Shown here one piece after another: positions 51,070-61,311 of a stretch of DNA of 64,000 nt (position 1 is the stretch's first letter; each line of letters starts with the position of its first letter). The DNA is taken from positions 86,811,421 to 86,875,420 of the forward strand of contig JALMGJ010000005.1 of the NCBI GenBank assembly GCA_023362775.1. The letters are read 5' to 3'. The notes below the pieces were generated by a model that ran no database searches, was not told the origin of the DNA, and saw only the letters and a list, made by a program, of their open reading frames with translations. This DNA comes from Charina bottae. Taxonomy: Eukaryota; Chordata; Lepidosauria; Squamata; Charinaidae. The position numbers and the translations under genes are program-made.

Positions 51070-51510
51070 TGTGTGTGTTTGAGTCAGTGTTGAGTCCTGG
51101 CAACTGTCTGGATGATTGGTCTGTATCCACTGATGCAAAGAACTTTTTTCCACACATATGGGATGCTTTGCATCCCCACGACTATCAGTAAGACTACACG
51201 TACAATGTGTGTGTGTGTGCCTTCGGTCAGGTTTTATCTCCCGGTGACTGCCTGGACAAGTCCCTGCAGTTTTCTTGGCAAGGTTTTTCAGAAGTGATTT
51301 GCCATTGCCTCCTTCCTATGAAAGCTTCGGTATTGTGATGTCTGGAGTACTACAAACAGCTTCCAGTTCAGAGGATTAACTTCCAGAAAAGTCCAGAAAG
51401 TGACTGGCCCAAGGTAACCCAGCTGGCTTCATGCCTAAGGTGGGACTAGAACTCACAGTCTCCGGGTTTCTAGCCTGGTGCCTTAACCTCTACACCAAAC
51501 TGGCTCTTTC
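51070..51510 (-). mobile_element. tRNA-derived SINE, interrupted by a templated 77-bp insert; partial second SINE tail
   Basis: From right to left the minus-strand SINE has its head (ggttaaggcaccaggctaga near 51480), body (ggccagtcactt at 51399-51412), the insert 51322-51398, then tail (ggcaatggcaaatcacttct to cgaaggcac at 51221). About 13 bp of SINE (ctctcagccc-type) is missing at the insert. A second, shorter SINE tail (tgtttgagtcagtgttgag) lies at 51076-51115, separated by unrelated sequence. Confidence 0.85.
51322..51398. repeat. 77-bp inverted copy of 49358-49434 inside a SINE
   Basis: An exact 77/77 match to the reverse complement of 49358-49434. No target duplication or poly(A) accompanies it, and SINE bases are lost at the junction. 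Confidence 0.97.
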
Positions 51511-52752
51511 TTAGTTTGGCTACCTATAGTTCTATCCATTGCATATGCCTAGGATTATCTGTATATAAAATATGCAATTTATTATTGAATAACAGCAGCC
51601 TCTTATACGCTCTCCTTGTTGTGATGGAGTAACCTTTTCCTTTAGTATTCTTTTCTACTGCTGCCTCCATTAAATCCCTTTGAGGGTTTTGAATCTCTAA
51701 CTTAATATAACTGGGTGGAATATGGAGAAGATAAAGGATAACCCAGACACTTGGTTAACATAGGGAACAAATGGACTCTTATTAAATAACTTAAAACAAG
51801 TCACTTATTTCTACAAATTATCTATGTCCCAACAATACTAGCATATTATTCCCAACTTTGCCTCCCTAAAGGATTTGCTCTTTCCAAATCCATGTCTTTA
51901 CTTCCCTTCTGCTGCTGGAATATAACTTGAGAGGAGGTACCCAATGGTGTCATCCTTTGATTGGCAGTTCCATCACCAAATCAGCACCCCCCCAAGGCTT
52001 ATGAATGTAGACCATTGTGGAATACTAAGAAAAGAATGAGAGGAACTGAAGGGGAAATAAGTCCTAGCACAGGAGTAGGTTGGATATATAAAAATGAATT
52101 CAGCATTAGAGGCTATTAGCAACAGGTCTGGAAATGAAATAACAGGTATGGCAATGGTATTCTGTAATGGTGTAATTGTCAGAATTCTCATGGGAAAGAA
52201 GTTGCAAATTGCATTCCTTCACAGGCTGATATATGTTTTGTCTAAAGTTTCTAACCGTGCAGATTAGAGATGCCTACTACATACTAGTAGAGGGGTGAGA
52301 CGCATGCTTGCTAGATGCAACACTGCCACCTACTGGCAGGTCATACTCTGTGCTCAGAGTCTCCAGATCTGTAACCTGGCCAATCAGGGTTGGTTCAGGG
52401 GGGTATATCAATGTGTGCTGGTAATGAATGTCTTTGCTCTTGACTCTGCTTGTCTGGTAGCCATTACCAAGTGTTTTTCTTTTGCTCTTGACAAAAGACT
52501 TTGAAGTGTAGCCAACTGGCATACTGTTAGCCAGGTTTGTGTTCCTTGAGTCTTGTATTCGATAGAAGCAAGAAAATGGAGAGTATTTGAATCTTTTGCT
52601 TGTAAGTTGTTTCTGCTGTGTTTTCTTCAAGAAACGCTTGTGCCGTATTGTATATATATCTGCTTATCTACAGTAAAGATTTATATCCGTTGAAGCTGTA
52701 CTCTGTTTGTTTACTCTTGCCTCCTCCCTTCCAAACATGCACACCAAAACAA
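51511..52752. other. Unique sequence; possible solo LTR around 52.27-52.75 kb
   Basis: The region 52270-52750 has a CCAAT-like ggccaatcagg, a TATA-like tgtatatatatctgc and a polyadenylation-like agtaaag, in promoter-to-terminator order, as in a solo LTR. No matching partner, TG/CA ends or target duplication could be fixed, so this is only a suggestion. Confidence 0.25.
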
Positions 52753-53088
52753 CAGTAATGGTGGCTCAACGGGTAAGACGCCAGGCTTGTCGATCAGAAG
52801 ATTGCAAGTTCGGAGGTTCGAATCCCTAGCCCTGCGTGACGGAGTGAGCTCCTGCACTCGGCCCAGCTCTTGCCAACCTAGCAATTCGAAAGCATGCAAA
52901 TGCAAGTAGATGAATAGGTACCACTTCGGTGGGATGGTAACAGCATTCTGCGCGCGTCCTGCCAGCCACATGACCGTGGAAGTGTCTTTGGACAACACTG
53001 GCTCTTCGGCTAACAAACGGAGATGAGCACCGGCCCCTAGAGTCGGACACGACTGCACAAATGTGCAGGGGGGACCTTTACCTTTACC
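52753..53088 (+). mobile_element. tRNA-derived SINE with BovB-like tail
   Basis: A plus-strand copy of the 28.3-kb family: gtggctcaacgggtaagacg, gaggttcgaatccctag, gcatgcaaatgcaag, gagtcggacacgactgcac and the pyrimidine tail cctttacctttacc. The first few bases of the head are missing. Confidence 0.92.
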
Positions 53089-53955
53089 TTATTCTGTAAG
53101 AATCTTGTACACAGTTTCATTTCTCCCTTCAGTACCTGTTTTCAAGGGCCTAAGGGAGGCAATGTGGAATTGAAACATTGAGTTGATGAGACTGAGCTTC
53201 ACAATGACTCAAGTACCATTATGGGAGGTGGTCTGGGTGGAAGACATTTTACCCCAGCAAATAACTTAAGGAACATCCTGAGTGCCTTTCTTTGATGAAC
53301 TCTTACTCACAGCCTTCCTTGGTATAGAGAAAGATGCAGTAATACCTTAATCCAATATCAGTCCTTGACAATTGAGGGAGTCTGTCATCCCTGTTTTATT
53401 GCATTGTCCTTTTATACATCCTGGTGCATAGACTTAATAATCCCCATGTTGTCCAGTAGTGGGGTCTGATGAAGAGGAAGCTTGCCTACTTTTGGCCAAC
53501 CTGTTTCTGAACCAGGAAGGTAGCCAGGTTTTGTGCAATTGCGAATCATAAATGGCAAGTATCCTACATAGAAGAAGGCTTTGCTGAATCTTCTTGGCTG
53601 ATTAGCTTGGAGGTCTTAAGAAAGGAGTCATTCCTGGACACTGCTGGCCTTATTTATTCCATTAGATAATTCTAATTAATGGGTCTCCTTGGTAGATCTG
53701 GAGTGAAGAAGACTTTTTGGCCCAGAGGGTACACTGCCCCAGTGGAAACTTGTAAGTGCACATAGCGAAAGTAGGCTGGACTACGTCTGTTTCCCCCACA
53801 CCACATATTGTGTCTATCTCTTCACTATGGGAGAACAATGATTTGGCCACTCTGCTGGAACTTCATTGGAGTTAGAAATACAATTGTTACACTAAATGCT
53901 TATAGTAGGACATATTTTTTCTTGATCATAATGACGCAGTAAGTAGAAACATTTT
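53089..53955. other. Unique sequence
   Basis: Nothing recognised. Confidence 0.4.
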
Positions 53956-54195
53956 TGAATCTAGCTTGACTTCTAGTGATTTCATAGGCTCATTAATGTT
54001 GTTTTCTTGGCAAAAGTCCAGAAGTGGCTTCCTGTTGCCTCCTTCTGGAGTCTTTTTTTAAAAAATTTATCTAGTCTACAACTCTGGAATTTTATGGAGG
54101 TCTCTCATCCAAGTATTAAACAAATTCAGCCCTGCTTTGCTTTTTGAGACCACCAGGTGCTGTTACTTACTTAGCGCTGTCTCCTAAGATGCTAT
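53956..54195 (-). mobile_element. 5S rRNA-derived SINE remnant
   Basis: The minus strand near 54160-54080 reads agcaaagcagggctgaattt and aatacttggatgagagacct. This parallels the 5S rRNA internal promoter region (agctaagcagggtcgg..., tagtacttggatgggagacc). The adjoining part has ccagaagtggcttcctgttg. It is diverged (about 75-80% by eye in the 5S part), hence an old 5S-headed SINE rather than a 5S gene. Confidence 0.65.
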
Positions 54196-54266
54196 ACCAT
54201 AATGATGTTCCTCTGTTTAAATTTCTAAAGATCACCCATAAAGAATAAGACTGCATTAAACATCCT

Positions 54267-54313
<47 letters not shown>

Positions 54314-54980
54314 GCGCAGACTACCAAAACATGTTTCCCTATTTTTTTTTATTTACTAAAATATATTTTCACTTCCCAAGAAGAATGTGCGACTTTCAGA
54401 AACATATTATCTGTTCATAAACAATAAACATTCTTTTGCCAAAGAAAATGTGATTGATCGTATTTTTAATCTGCAAGTTGGGTCCATCTGTTGGACAGAT
54501 GGGACATTTTCTCATGTGTAGCAGCTGTGAAGGAGTGCCTAGGAGATACCTGCTTGGATAGACAGCTGTTGGTGTCTTTACATGGAGCATTGAGGCAATA
54601 GAAGATGGATGGAGGAGGAGCACATACCACAGATAGTAAGGCATCAAAGGCTGAGAAACATAGGGAAGAGGAACATCTTTTATTCTGAGCAGAGTTGGAT
54701 TTTAATCAAAAGTGTAATGATGGGAGGGCCTTCTAGACATTTGTCTACAAAGGGATATTTAATGCTTGGCAGGGATCATGAGTGCCCTTGCTGTCATGCA
54801 TATCCCACCAATTCTACCTATACATATTTGTAAATATGTATAGTAAATATAGTAAATCTATACATATTTGCATCTGAACACAGGAGTGTATGACTGTATG
54901 TGGGTAGGATTACTTTATTGGACAATGTGGTAGATGTGAGGGTGTCTTATAGTTTTTGAGAATAGAAGATGCTGTTGAAA
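54196..54980. other. Unique sequence with (AG)n at 54275-54314
   Basis: One small purine dinucleotide array; otherwise nothing was recognised. Confidence 0.5.
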
Positions 54981-54984
54981 ATAA

Positions 54985-55387
54985 GTAGATGAGCAGAGGT
55001 TAAGAACAGCTAAAGGAACTAGGTATGTTTAGCTTAATGAAAAGAGGTGTGAGGTGAGACAAGATAGCAGTCTTCCAGTACTTGAAGGGCTGCCACAGGG
55101 AAGAGGACATCGACTTATTCTCCATAGCACCTGAGGGTAGGAAAAGAAGCAATGGGTGGAAGCTCGTCAGAGGGAGATCCAACCTGGAAATAAGGAGGAA
55201 TTTCCTGACAGTGAGAACTATTAAGCAGAGGAACAGCTTGCCTCCCAGAGTTGTGGGTGCTCCATCACTGAGGTTTTCAAGAAAAGATTGGACAACCATT
55301 TGTCCGAGATGGTATGAGGATTCCTGCCTTGGGCAGGGGGTTGGATTAGAAGACCTGCAAGGTCCCTTCCAACCCTATGATTCTAGA
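54985..55387 (+). mobile_element. CR1 LINE, 3'-end fragment
   Basis: The sequence has the classic CR1 3' region: gatagcagtcttccagtact, aataaggaggaatttcctga, cagcttgcctcccagagttg, ttggattagaagacctgcaa and gtcccttccaaccctatgat, ending at an attcta unit. CR1 ends in short ATTCT-type repeats rather than poly(A). The copy is 5'-truncated to about 400 bp. It retains a 104-codon chance frame. Confidence 0.92.
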
Positions 55388-55566
55388 GGCAAATAATAAT
55401 CATTTGGAGGGGCTGCTTGCCTGGTGAATTTTAATTCTTTTTTCAATAATCAAACAGAGATTAATGCTCTTTCTTTTCCTTCCCTGCCTTACCCCAAGAA
55501 ATTTTGTTGACCTCTTCCCTTCCTTTCCCTGTGTAACTACCACTTTCTCTTGCTCCATCTTGCTCC

Positions 55567-55657
55567 AGTTTTCCTCCTCCTCCTCCTCCTCCTCCTCCTC
55601 CTCCTCCTCCTCCTCCTCCTCCTCCTCCTCCTCCTCCTCCTCCTCCTCCTCCTCCTT
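55567..55657. repeat. (TCC)n microsatellite
   Basis: About 29 uninterrupted tcc units; polypyrimidine on the plus strand. The poly-Ser frame is an artefact. Confidence 0.98.
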
Positions 55658-56104
55658 TCTGATTCTGCTAAAAGCAGGGATGCAAAGTGTGTGTATGTGT
55701 GTGTGTGTATGTTCTAGTATATTTCTGTGTGAGAGAATAGTTTGTGTGCAAGAGATGAGAATTGGTATATGCAGAAAGGAAAACTAATTTTATAAATGGA
55801 GTATATTATTTTAAGGGCCATTAATTTTAATTAGTAGTTATTAATTAATGATACTTTAATTTTTAGTATAGCTTTTTCTTTTTCCCTTCCCTCCTTTTTT
55901 CTGACAGGCAAGTATTCACACATACATATATCCACACATATATACAAATATTTTATGCGCAAACATTTATTGGAAGGGGTTGCCACTCTTCCTTCGGTAG
56001 GTGGGGGGAATGGTTTTAAATTACAATTAATTTTCAGTTACTACTGCTATATGCAGATTAAGACCTATTATAAAGCTACCTAATGTTCAGTTCTGATGGA
56101 TGTC
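55658..56104. other. Unique AT-rich sequence
   Basis: Where a 3' LTR of the copia element would be expected, no sequence like the 5' LTR (60230-60679) is visible. Confidence 0.5.
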
Positions 56105-56490
56105 AGACCTATACATTCCACACAAAGATAGTGCAGCGTACTCTGCCTCTGCAGTAGATATGGCAACAGAACTTTGTTTCCGAGACCTCCACCCCACCAA
56201 GGTGTCACCAAACATAATTATCAATCCTGACATTGATTTCCTATCATGTACATCATTACCCAATCACTATCTACATAGCATTTTAATTCCAATGGTTTAC
56301 AAGGTTTTATTAATAAACATTTATTAATAGTCCCTTTAAGATATCTAAATACACGTTTAATACCTTTCCAATGCCTCTGGGTGGGTTGTACAACGTACCT
56401 ACTCAGTACATTTACCTCATTCCCGATATTGGGACGCGACCATTGTGCTAAATACAATAAACTTCCAATTATTGATTGATAGTGTTCCTG
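56105..56490 (-). pseudogene. Copia RNase H remnant downstream of the SINE
   Basis: Minus codons from 56479 give QEHYQSIIGSLLYLAQWSRP, RHWKGIKRVFRYLKGT and the RNase H start LKCYVDSDW. A frameshift near 56258 follows. In the next frame it continues DRKSMSGLIIMFGDTLV and VAISTAEAEYAALSLCG (catalytic Glu of RNase H) and stops at about 56105. The last part of RNase H is missing. Confidence 0.85.
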
Positions 56491-56830
56491 GGGGCGTGGT
56501 GGCTCAGCGGGTAAGACGCCAGGCTTGTCGATCGGAAGATCGCACGTTCGGAGGTTCGAATCCCTAGCCCCGCATGACGGAGTGAGCTCCTGCACTCACC
56601 CCAGCTCTTGCCAACCTAGCAATTCGAAAGCATGCAAATGCAAGTAGATGAATAGGTACCACTTCGGTGGGAAGGTAACAGCGTTCCACACGTGTCATGC
56701 CAGCCACATGACTGTGGAAGCATCTTCGGACAATGCTGGCTCTTCGGCTAACAAACGGAGATGAGCACCGCCCCCAGAGTCGGACACGACTGCACAAATG
56801 TGAGGGGGGAACCTTTACCTTTTACCTTTT
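56491..56830 (+). mobile_element. Complete tRNA-derived SINE inserted in copia pol
   Basis: A 340-bp plus-strand copy with duplication tagtgttcctg (56480-56490 and 56831-56841). The head is gtggctcagcgggtaagacg, B box gaggttcgaatcc, octamer gcatgcaaatgcaag, tail gagtcggacacgactgcac. It lies antisense to the copia element, interrupting codons for NQEH/YQS. Confidence 0.95.
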
Positions 56831-58374
56831 TAGTGTTCCTGATTACATGATGTTTGGTCATCGTCTCCAGCCTCTGTCTTAACAAAATAAGTTGTCATCG
56901 GGGTAGGAACCTCCTTGCAATGTTCAATATCGTTGTCTCTTAGCAGCTGTTCAATTTTCTTCCGCTGCTCTAGAACGTAACCCCCATCAACCTTCTGAAT
57001 ACCTATGCCTAGGTAATTTCTAATCTCTCCCAGATCTTTAACATCAAATTGTTGCTTCAGTTTTTCAGTAAATTCAATTACCCTCCTTTGATCTTTAGCT
57101 ATAAAACACAAATCGTCTACAAAGATCAAAAGCAACACCTGTTCATCAATACATTGCTTTATGTACAGACATGGGTCAGCCTTGCTACACTTAAACCCCA
57201 TTCTTTGCAATGCCTCATCTAATCGCAGATTCCAGCAATGTGACGATTGCCCGAGTCCATACAACGCTTTCTGCAACTTGTACACTCTACCTGCATCATT
57301 AGATTCATATCCTGGAGCTTCAGTCATATAGATTTCTTCCCTCAAATCAGCATGCAGATATGCTGTGGTGATATCATAATGGTTCACTACACAATTCCCA
57401 GCTGCTGCCATTGCTAAGGCAAACCTTAATGTCTCTCCTCTTAGCATTGGCGCAAAAACCTCATCATAAGTCTGATTCTTAACCTGGGAAAACCCTTGTG
57501 CTACAAGCCTAGCCTTATACTGAATATCACCATTGACTAAGGTCTTTTTCTTATAAACCCACCTACAACCTACTGCCCTATGCCCCTCAGGCAGCCTGGT
57601 AGATTTAAACACCTTATGGGAATTAATGGCATTCATTTCCACATCCATAGCAGCTTTCCACTTTTTCTGCTCTTGTGGTGGCAACTCCAATACCTCTTTA
57701 TAACTACGAGGTTCATAATTTACAAAACACACTTTAACATCACCTGGTGTGTAACGCTGAGGTGGTATGCCCTTGTTAACTCTTTCAGATCTGCGCAATA
57801 CAGTAGCATCCTGCTTTATTGGCACACTAGGAGTTAATTCCTCTTCATCCTTAATCACATCTCTGGACTCTCGCCGCTCTGCTAGCTCGAACTGTCTCTG
57901 ACTAGGAAGAAAAACCTCACTCCCTCTGTGTAACTTCAGCCAATTGCTGTGCTCACTGAAACTTGCTGATCTAGAAATAACAAGTCTTCTGCCATCAGTG
58001 AACCTATATCCCTTGGTTCCTGGCTCATACCCCACAAAAATCATTTTCTGTGCTTTCGCCTGCCCTTTCCTACGTACTTCCTTATGCACGTGAACATAGG
58101 CTGTGCACCCAAACACCTTCAAATGAGCTAATGATGGCTTCTTACCATACAAAATATAATATGGTGTTTGATTTACAGACACACTCCACAACCTGTTAAT
58201 TAAATAATAAGCAGCCAGTATAGCCTCTCCCCAGTATCCTCTAGATAATCCTGAGTCAGCTAACAATGAATCCTTTACTGTCTGTAATGCTAAATTTCTT
58301 CGTTCCGCCACGCCATTCTCAGCTGAACTATGCGGATTGGTTCTCCTGTGCGCAATGCCCCTCCTACTGAGCCA
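56830..58374 (-). CDS. Copia Pol, second open part: integrase C-terminus and RT
   Basis: It is in the same frame as the upstream ORF; it follows the TAA at 58377-58375, so the ATG at 58311 is incidental. Integrase continues with ENGVAERRN (third catalytic acid), GYWGEAILAAYYLINRL and the GKKPSLAHLKVFGC fold. After a variable region, RT begins near residue 235: RWVYKKKTLVNGDIQYKARL, VAQGFSQ, YDITTAYLHADLREEIYM, KALYGLGQSSHCW and LIFVDDLCF (FVDD at 397-400). The copia connection EVPTPMT closes the frame at the SINE. The RT catalytic residues are intact; only the upstream stop and the insert disable it. Confidence 0.92.
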   Translation of the reverse strand, partial: WLSRRGIAHRRTNPHSSAENGVAERRNLALQTVKDSLLADSGLSRGYWGEAILAAYYLINRLWSVSVNQTPYYILYGKKPSLAHLKVFGCTAYVHVHKEVRRKGQAKAQKMIFVGYEPGTKGYRFTDGRRLVISRSASFSEHSNWLKLHRGSEVFLPSQRQFELAERRESRDVIKDEEELTPSVPIKQDATVLRRSERVNKGIPPQRYTPGDVKVCFVNYEPRSYKEVLELPPQEQKKWKAAMDVEMNAINSHKVFKSTRLPEGHRAVGCRWVYKKKTLVNGDIQYKARLVAQGFSQVKNQTYDEVFAPMLRGETLRFALAMAAAGNCVVNHYDITTAYLHADLREEIYMTEAPGYESNDAGRVYKLQKALYGLGQSSHCWNLRLDEALQRMGFKCSKADPCLYIKQCIDEQVLLLIFVDDLCFIAKDQRRVIEFTEKLKQQFDVKDLGEIRNYLGIGIQKVDGGYVLEQRKKIEQLLRDNDIEHCKEVPTPMTTYFVKTEAGDDDQTSCNQEH

Positions 58375-60225
58375 TTACTGAAAACTACCACTCATAAACT
58401 CAGTTCCCCGGTCAGTCTGTAAACTACACACCTTTGTGCTATATCTACATTCCACAAACTGCACCCAATTCCTGAACTTATCAAATGTTTGGCTTTTAGC
58501 TTTCAATAGGTAACAGAACCCAAATCTGGTGAAATCGTCCACAATTACTAAAACATATTTAGCACCACCTAATGTGGCTGGTAACGGGCCAATTAGGTCA
58601 GCGTGAACCAATTCAAAACATTTATGTGACTTTCTATCACTAAATTTGCTTACAGGATACACCTTTGACTTTGCAACCTTACATGCCGTGCAATCCAGAT
58701 AAGCTTGGCACGGTTTCAAATCCATTCCAGAACTTGCTTCAGACATATTTTCAACCACTTTGAAACTTGGATGCCCCAACCGTCTATGCCACAAATGTTC
58801 ACATGAATCATGGGTTGGTTTGTTGATCATTGCTACATCATGGTTTACATCATGGGTCTTGGGTTTCAACTCATACAAACTGTTCTGTAATATACCCTTA
58901 CCACAGACACGATTATCCTTCATAATAATGCATTCACCCTTCCCAAACCTTACATCATATCCCTGTTTATCCAACTGAGAAACACTTAGGATACTGTACT
59001 CTAGGTCTGGTACACATAGCATAGATAATTCAATATTCAAACTAGGTACAAACACAAACCCTCTGCCAGTAACAGATGCAAAACTTCCATTTGCCAGGCT
59101 AACATGGTCCCGTTCAGCCTGCATAAACCTTTTAAACATCTTTCTATCATTGGCAATACATTCGCTAGCTCCGCTGTCCAGAAGCCACGTCTCTTTTAAA
59201 TCCCTTCCAGTAGAATTAATCACTGACAGCTGGACAGCACTTCGTTGCTTGGAAATCCTCGGCTTGACTTTTGTTTTCCTTCTAGCAACATCACAGTCTT
59301 TTTGCAAATGATTATCAGACCCACAGCGAAAACAAGTCCGCTTTACAGATAAGACATTATCAGTGTTACAAGAATAACATTCCTTAATAGACATACTACT
59401 CTGCTTTGGCTTAATTATGTTATAATCTTTCCTCCTTTGTTCCTCCTCCAGAAGTCTCCCAGTTAAATAATGTATGGTCAAATCGCTCTCAGATAAAGAC
59501 CCGAAACTGGTAGCTAAATTATCCCATGTTTCATTAAGAGTACTGAGAATTACATAAACTTTATGCGCTTCTGAGAATTGCATATCTCTCTGTGCTAATT
59601 CGAGGAACAAACCAGTCATATAATGCAAATGTTCAAGAATACTCCCATTGTCATGTAATTTAGCATGATAAAGCTTTCTTGTCAACATAACTTTGCATAA
59701 CGGTGTGCTTCTAAGATAAACATTTCCTAAAGCTTCCCAACACCTACTGGCTAACTGGAATCCTCTAACATAACATAATTGACTGTCCTCCAAGCATAAA
59801 ATTATGCTTGCCAATGCCCTCTCGTTCTGCAAAATAACGTCCTCATCGTCCAACTCGTCTGGTGGCTCATGGACGATCTTCCAAATAACTTCCCGGCGAA
59901 GAAACATTTCCATCTTGTACACCCATGACAGATAATTGGTGTCATTCAGCCGTTCCATAGGGAAACCACCTCCAACTGTAGACTGCATTTTCACTGTGCT
60001 CATCCTCCTCAGCCCCTCCTGGGCAGACACCGATGAATAAATAGCACAGATTTTATCAGAATGTCCTTCAGCTGCAAACAGGCCTAGGAAAAATACACAG
60101 CCAGGAACGGAACCTGCAAAAGCTCCAAACTTGCCCCAGATATCCAAACGACTCCTGGATAGGCTCCCAAAGTCCTCACAGCCGTGCCAGCATGCCAGCT
60201 GCACACGTTCCACTGCTGGGCCCAT
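58375..60225 (-). CDS. Copia Gag, protease and integrase N-terminal part
   Basis: The first in-frame ATG (60225) lies in the primer site; the likely Gag start is the ATG at 60003 (residue 75). Gag (UBN2-like) has NYLSWVYKMEMFL and LLEEEQRRK. It is followed by a C-x2-C-x4-H-x4-C zinc knuckle, CFRCGSDNHLQKDC, at about 298-311. The protease active site is WLLDSGASECI (Asp about 350). Integrase has the HHCC domain (LWHRRLGHP ... CTACKVAKSK), catalytic DLIGP and DRGTEFMSG. The frame ends GSFQ-TAA within the integrase core. Since the frame continues undisturbed after the stop, a single substitution explains it; read-through is less likely. Confidence 0.92.
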   Translation of the reverse strand: MGPAVERVQLACWHGCEDFGSLSRSRLDIWGKFGAFAGSVPGCVFFLGLFAAEGHSDKICAIYSSVSAQEGLRRMSTVKMQSTVGGGFPMERLNDTNYLSWVYKMEMFLRREVIWKIVHEPPDELDDEDVILQNERALASIILCLEDSQLCYVRGFQLASRCWEALGNVYLRSTPLCKVMLTRKLYHAKLHDNGSILEHLHYMTGLFLELAQRDMQFSEAHKVYVILSTLNETWDNLATSFGSLSESDLTIHYLTGRLLEEEQRRKDYNIIKPKQSSMSIKECYSCNTDNVLSVKRTCFRCGSDNHLQKDCDVARRKTKVKPRISKQRSAVQLSVINSTGRDLKETWLLDSGASECIANDRKMFKRFMQAERDHVSLANGSFASVTGRGFVFVPSLNIELSMLCVPDLEYSILSVSQLDKQGYDVRFGKGECIIMKDNRVCGKGILQNSLYELKPKTHDVNHDVAMINKPTHDSCEHLWHRRLGHPSFKVVENMSEASSGMDLKPCQAYLDCTACKVAKSKVYPVSKFSDRKSHKCFELVHADLIGPLPATLGGAKYVLVIVDDFTRFGFCYLLKAKSQTFDKFRNWVQFVECRYSTKVCSLQTDRGTEFMSGSFQ

Positions 60226-60229
60226 AACC
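60214..60229 (-). other. Copia primer-binding site (tRNA-iMet anticodon-arm type)
   Basis: Immediately inside the 5' LTR, the minus strand reads ggttatgggcccagc. This is complementary to the anticodon arm of initiator tRNA-Met (ctgggcccataacc). Priming from an internal half-tRNA of iMet is the established mechanism for Drosophila copia. The site directly follows the CA end of the LTR. Confidence 0.85.
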
Positions 60230-60679
60230 TGTCAGAGTGCGCACTGTGGAGCGGCCTGCTCCTTTTTCCAAGACACCAGTGATCCACGCAGTAAATAGAC
60301 ACTCAAGCAGAGATTAGATAAAATAGCCTATTTACTTTATATACATACGTAGTCCAAAATACATCCAACAGCAGTAACAAATGATACAGCAATGAGATGG
60401 AATACAGTGATGAGAAGTTTAGCAGCAACGAGAAGAAAGAACACCAGATCTGCTCTGCTTATATACATAAACTGACCAATCACATTATAGGTCACTCTCA
60501 TCTGCCACACCCAACTAAATGATAGCACCTGTAGTATGAGTCATTGCTGCCACATCATCCCTACAACAATGGCTGCTAATTGGGTGACTTGCAGAACAAT
60601 TCCCCTCTCACCTAGATATCAAGCCTCTCCAGTATAATTTATCTATCTGTAAATTCCGGGGTATATACAAACCCCAACA
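60230..60679 (-). repeat. Copia 5' LTR (450 bp)
   Basis: On the minus strand it starts tgttggggtttgtatatacc and ends gcgcactctgaca, i.e. TG...CA. A TATA-like tgtatataagcagagcag lies at about 60464-60447, followed by a second gtatataaagtaaatag (about 60346-60330) that may serve the R/U5 region. No second LTR is present for comparison. The 5-bp duplication cannot be verified because the other end is lost. Confidence 0.85.
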
Positions 60680-61275
60680 ATGTTCACATATTATGACTTA
60701 ATCCAAAGACCTATCAAGTTCAGTATAGGAATATAAAATAAGTTCACCACAAATTTGACAGGGACAAATTTGAAATTTGTACTCCCATTAAACTTTTTAA
60801 CAGCACAAATGAATTATTTTTTTCATAATCAAAACTCTACAGATAAAAACAGAACAAAACAAAAACAGCATCTGAAAAGAAGGTGTGAAAATATGCTGAA
60901 AGTCACATACAAATAGTGGTGGTTATATTTTAAAAAGAGCTTACATTGAGGACATTTACATTTAAAAAGCCTACATCAGGAAATCTATATGACAAAGCCT
61001 GAAAGCTGGATAATCTGCATTTTAAAAAGGCTCTTGGGAAATTAACATTTTAACAACTGCATAAATTAGCAAAGATGGATACCAAAGCTTGGTATGTTAG
61101 GAGACAATGCAAACATATCTAGATTAATTCTATTTTTTTTTTTAAATCTGTAACCCTCTCTTCTATCAGACAGGAATACTGACCTATTATCACAAAAGGG
61201 TTAACTTACCCATAAATAAAAACACCTTCCTGTTTCTATCCTTTTCCCTCTTATGTGACTGTACTGTGTGCCTCT

Positions 61276-61311
<36 letters not shown>

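Larger units (their letters stand above)
56105..60679 (-). mobile_element. Ty1/copia LTR retrotransposon, 3'-truncated, hosting a SINE
   Basis: On the minus strand, in order: 5' LTR (60679-60230), primer site (60229-60215), gag, protease, integrase, RT and part of RNase H, ending near 56105. The Pol order PR-IN-RT-RH defines Ty1/copia. Damage: one in-frame TAA in integrase (58377-58375), a SINE (56491-56830) between RT and RNase H, a frameshift in RNase H near 56258, and loss of the 3' end including the second LTR. Copia elements are much rarer than LINEs in reptile genomes. Confidence 0.93.

Noticed and set aside
54080..54165. 5S rRNA gene
   Set aside because: Too diverged and fused to other repeat sequence; best explained as a 5S-derived SINE.
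58311..58374. Independent gene starting at the ATG 58311
   Set aside because: It is in frame with the upstream copia ORF and begins in the middle of the integrase core; the separation is due to one TAA.
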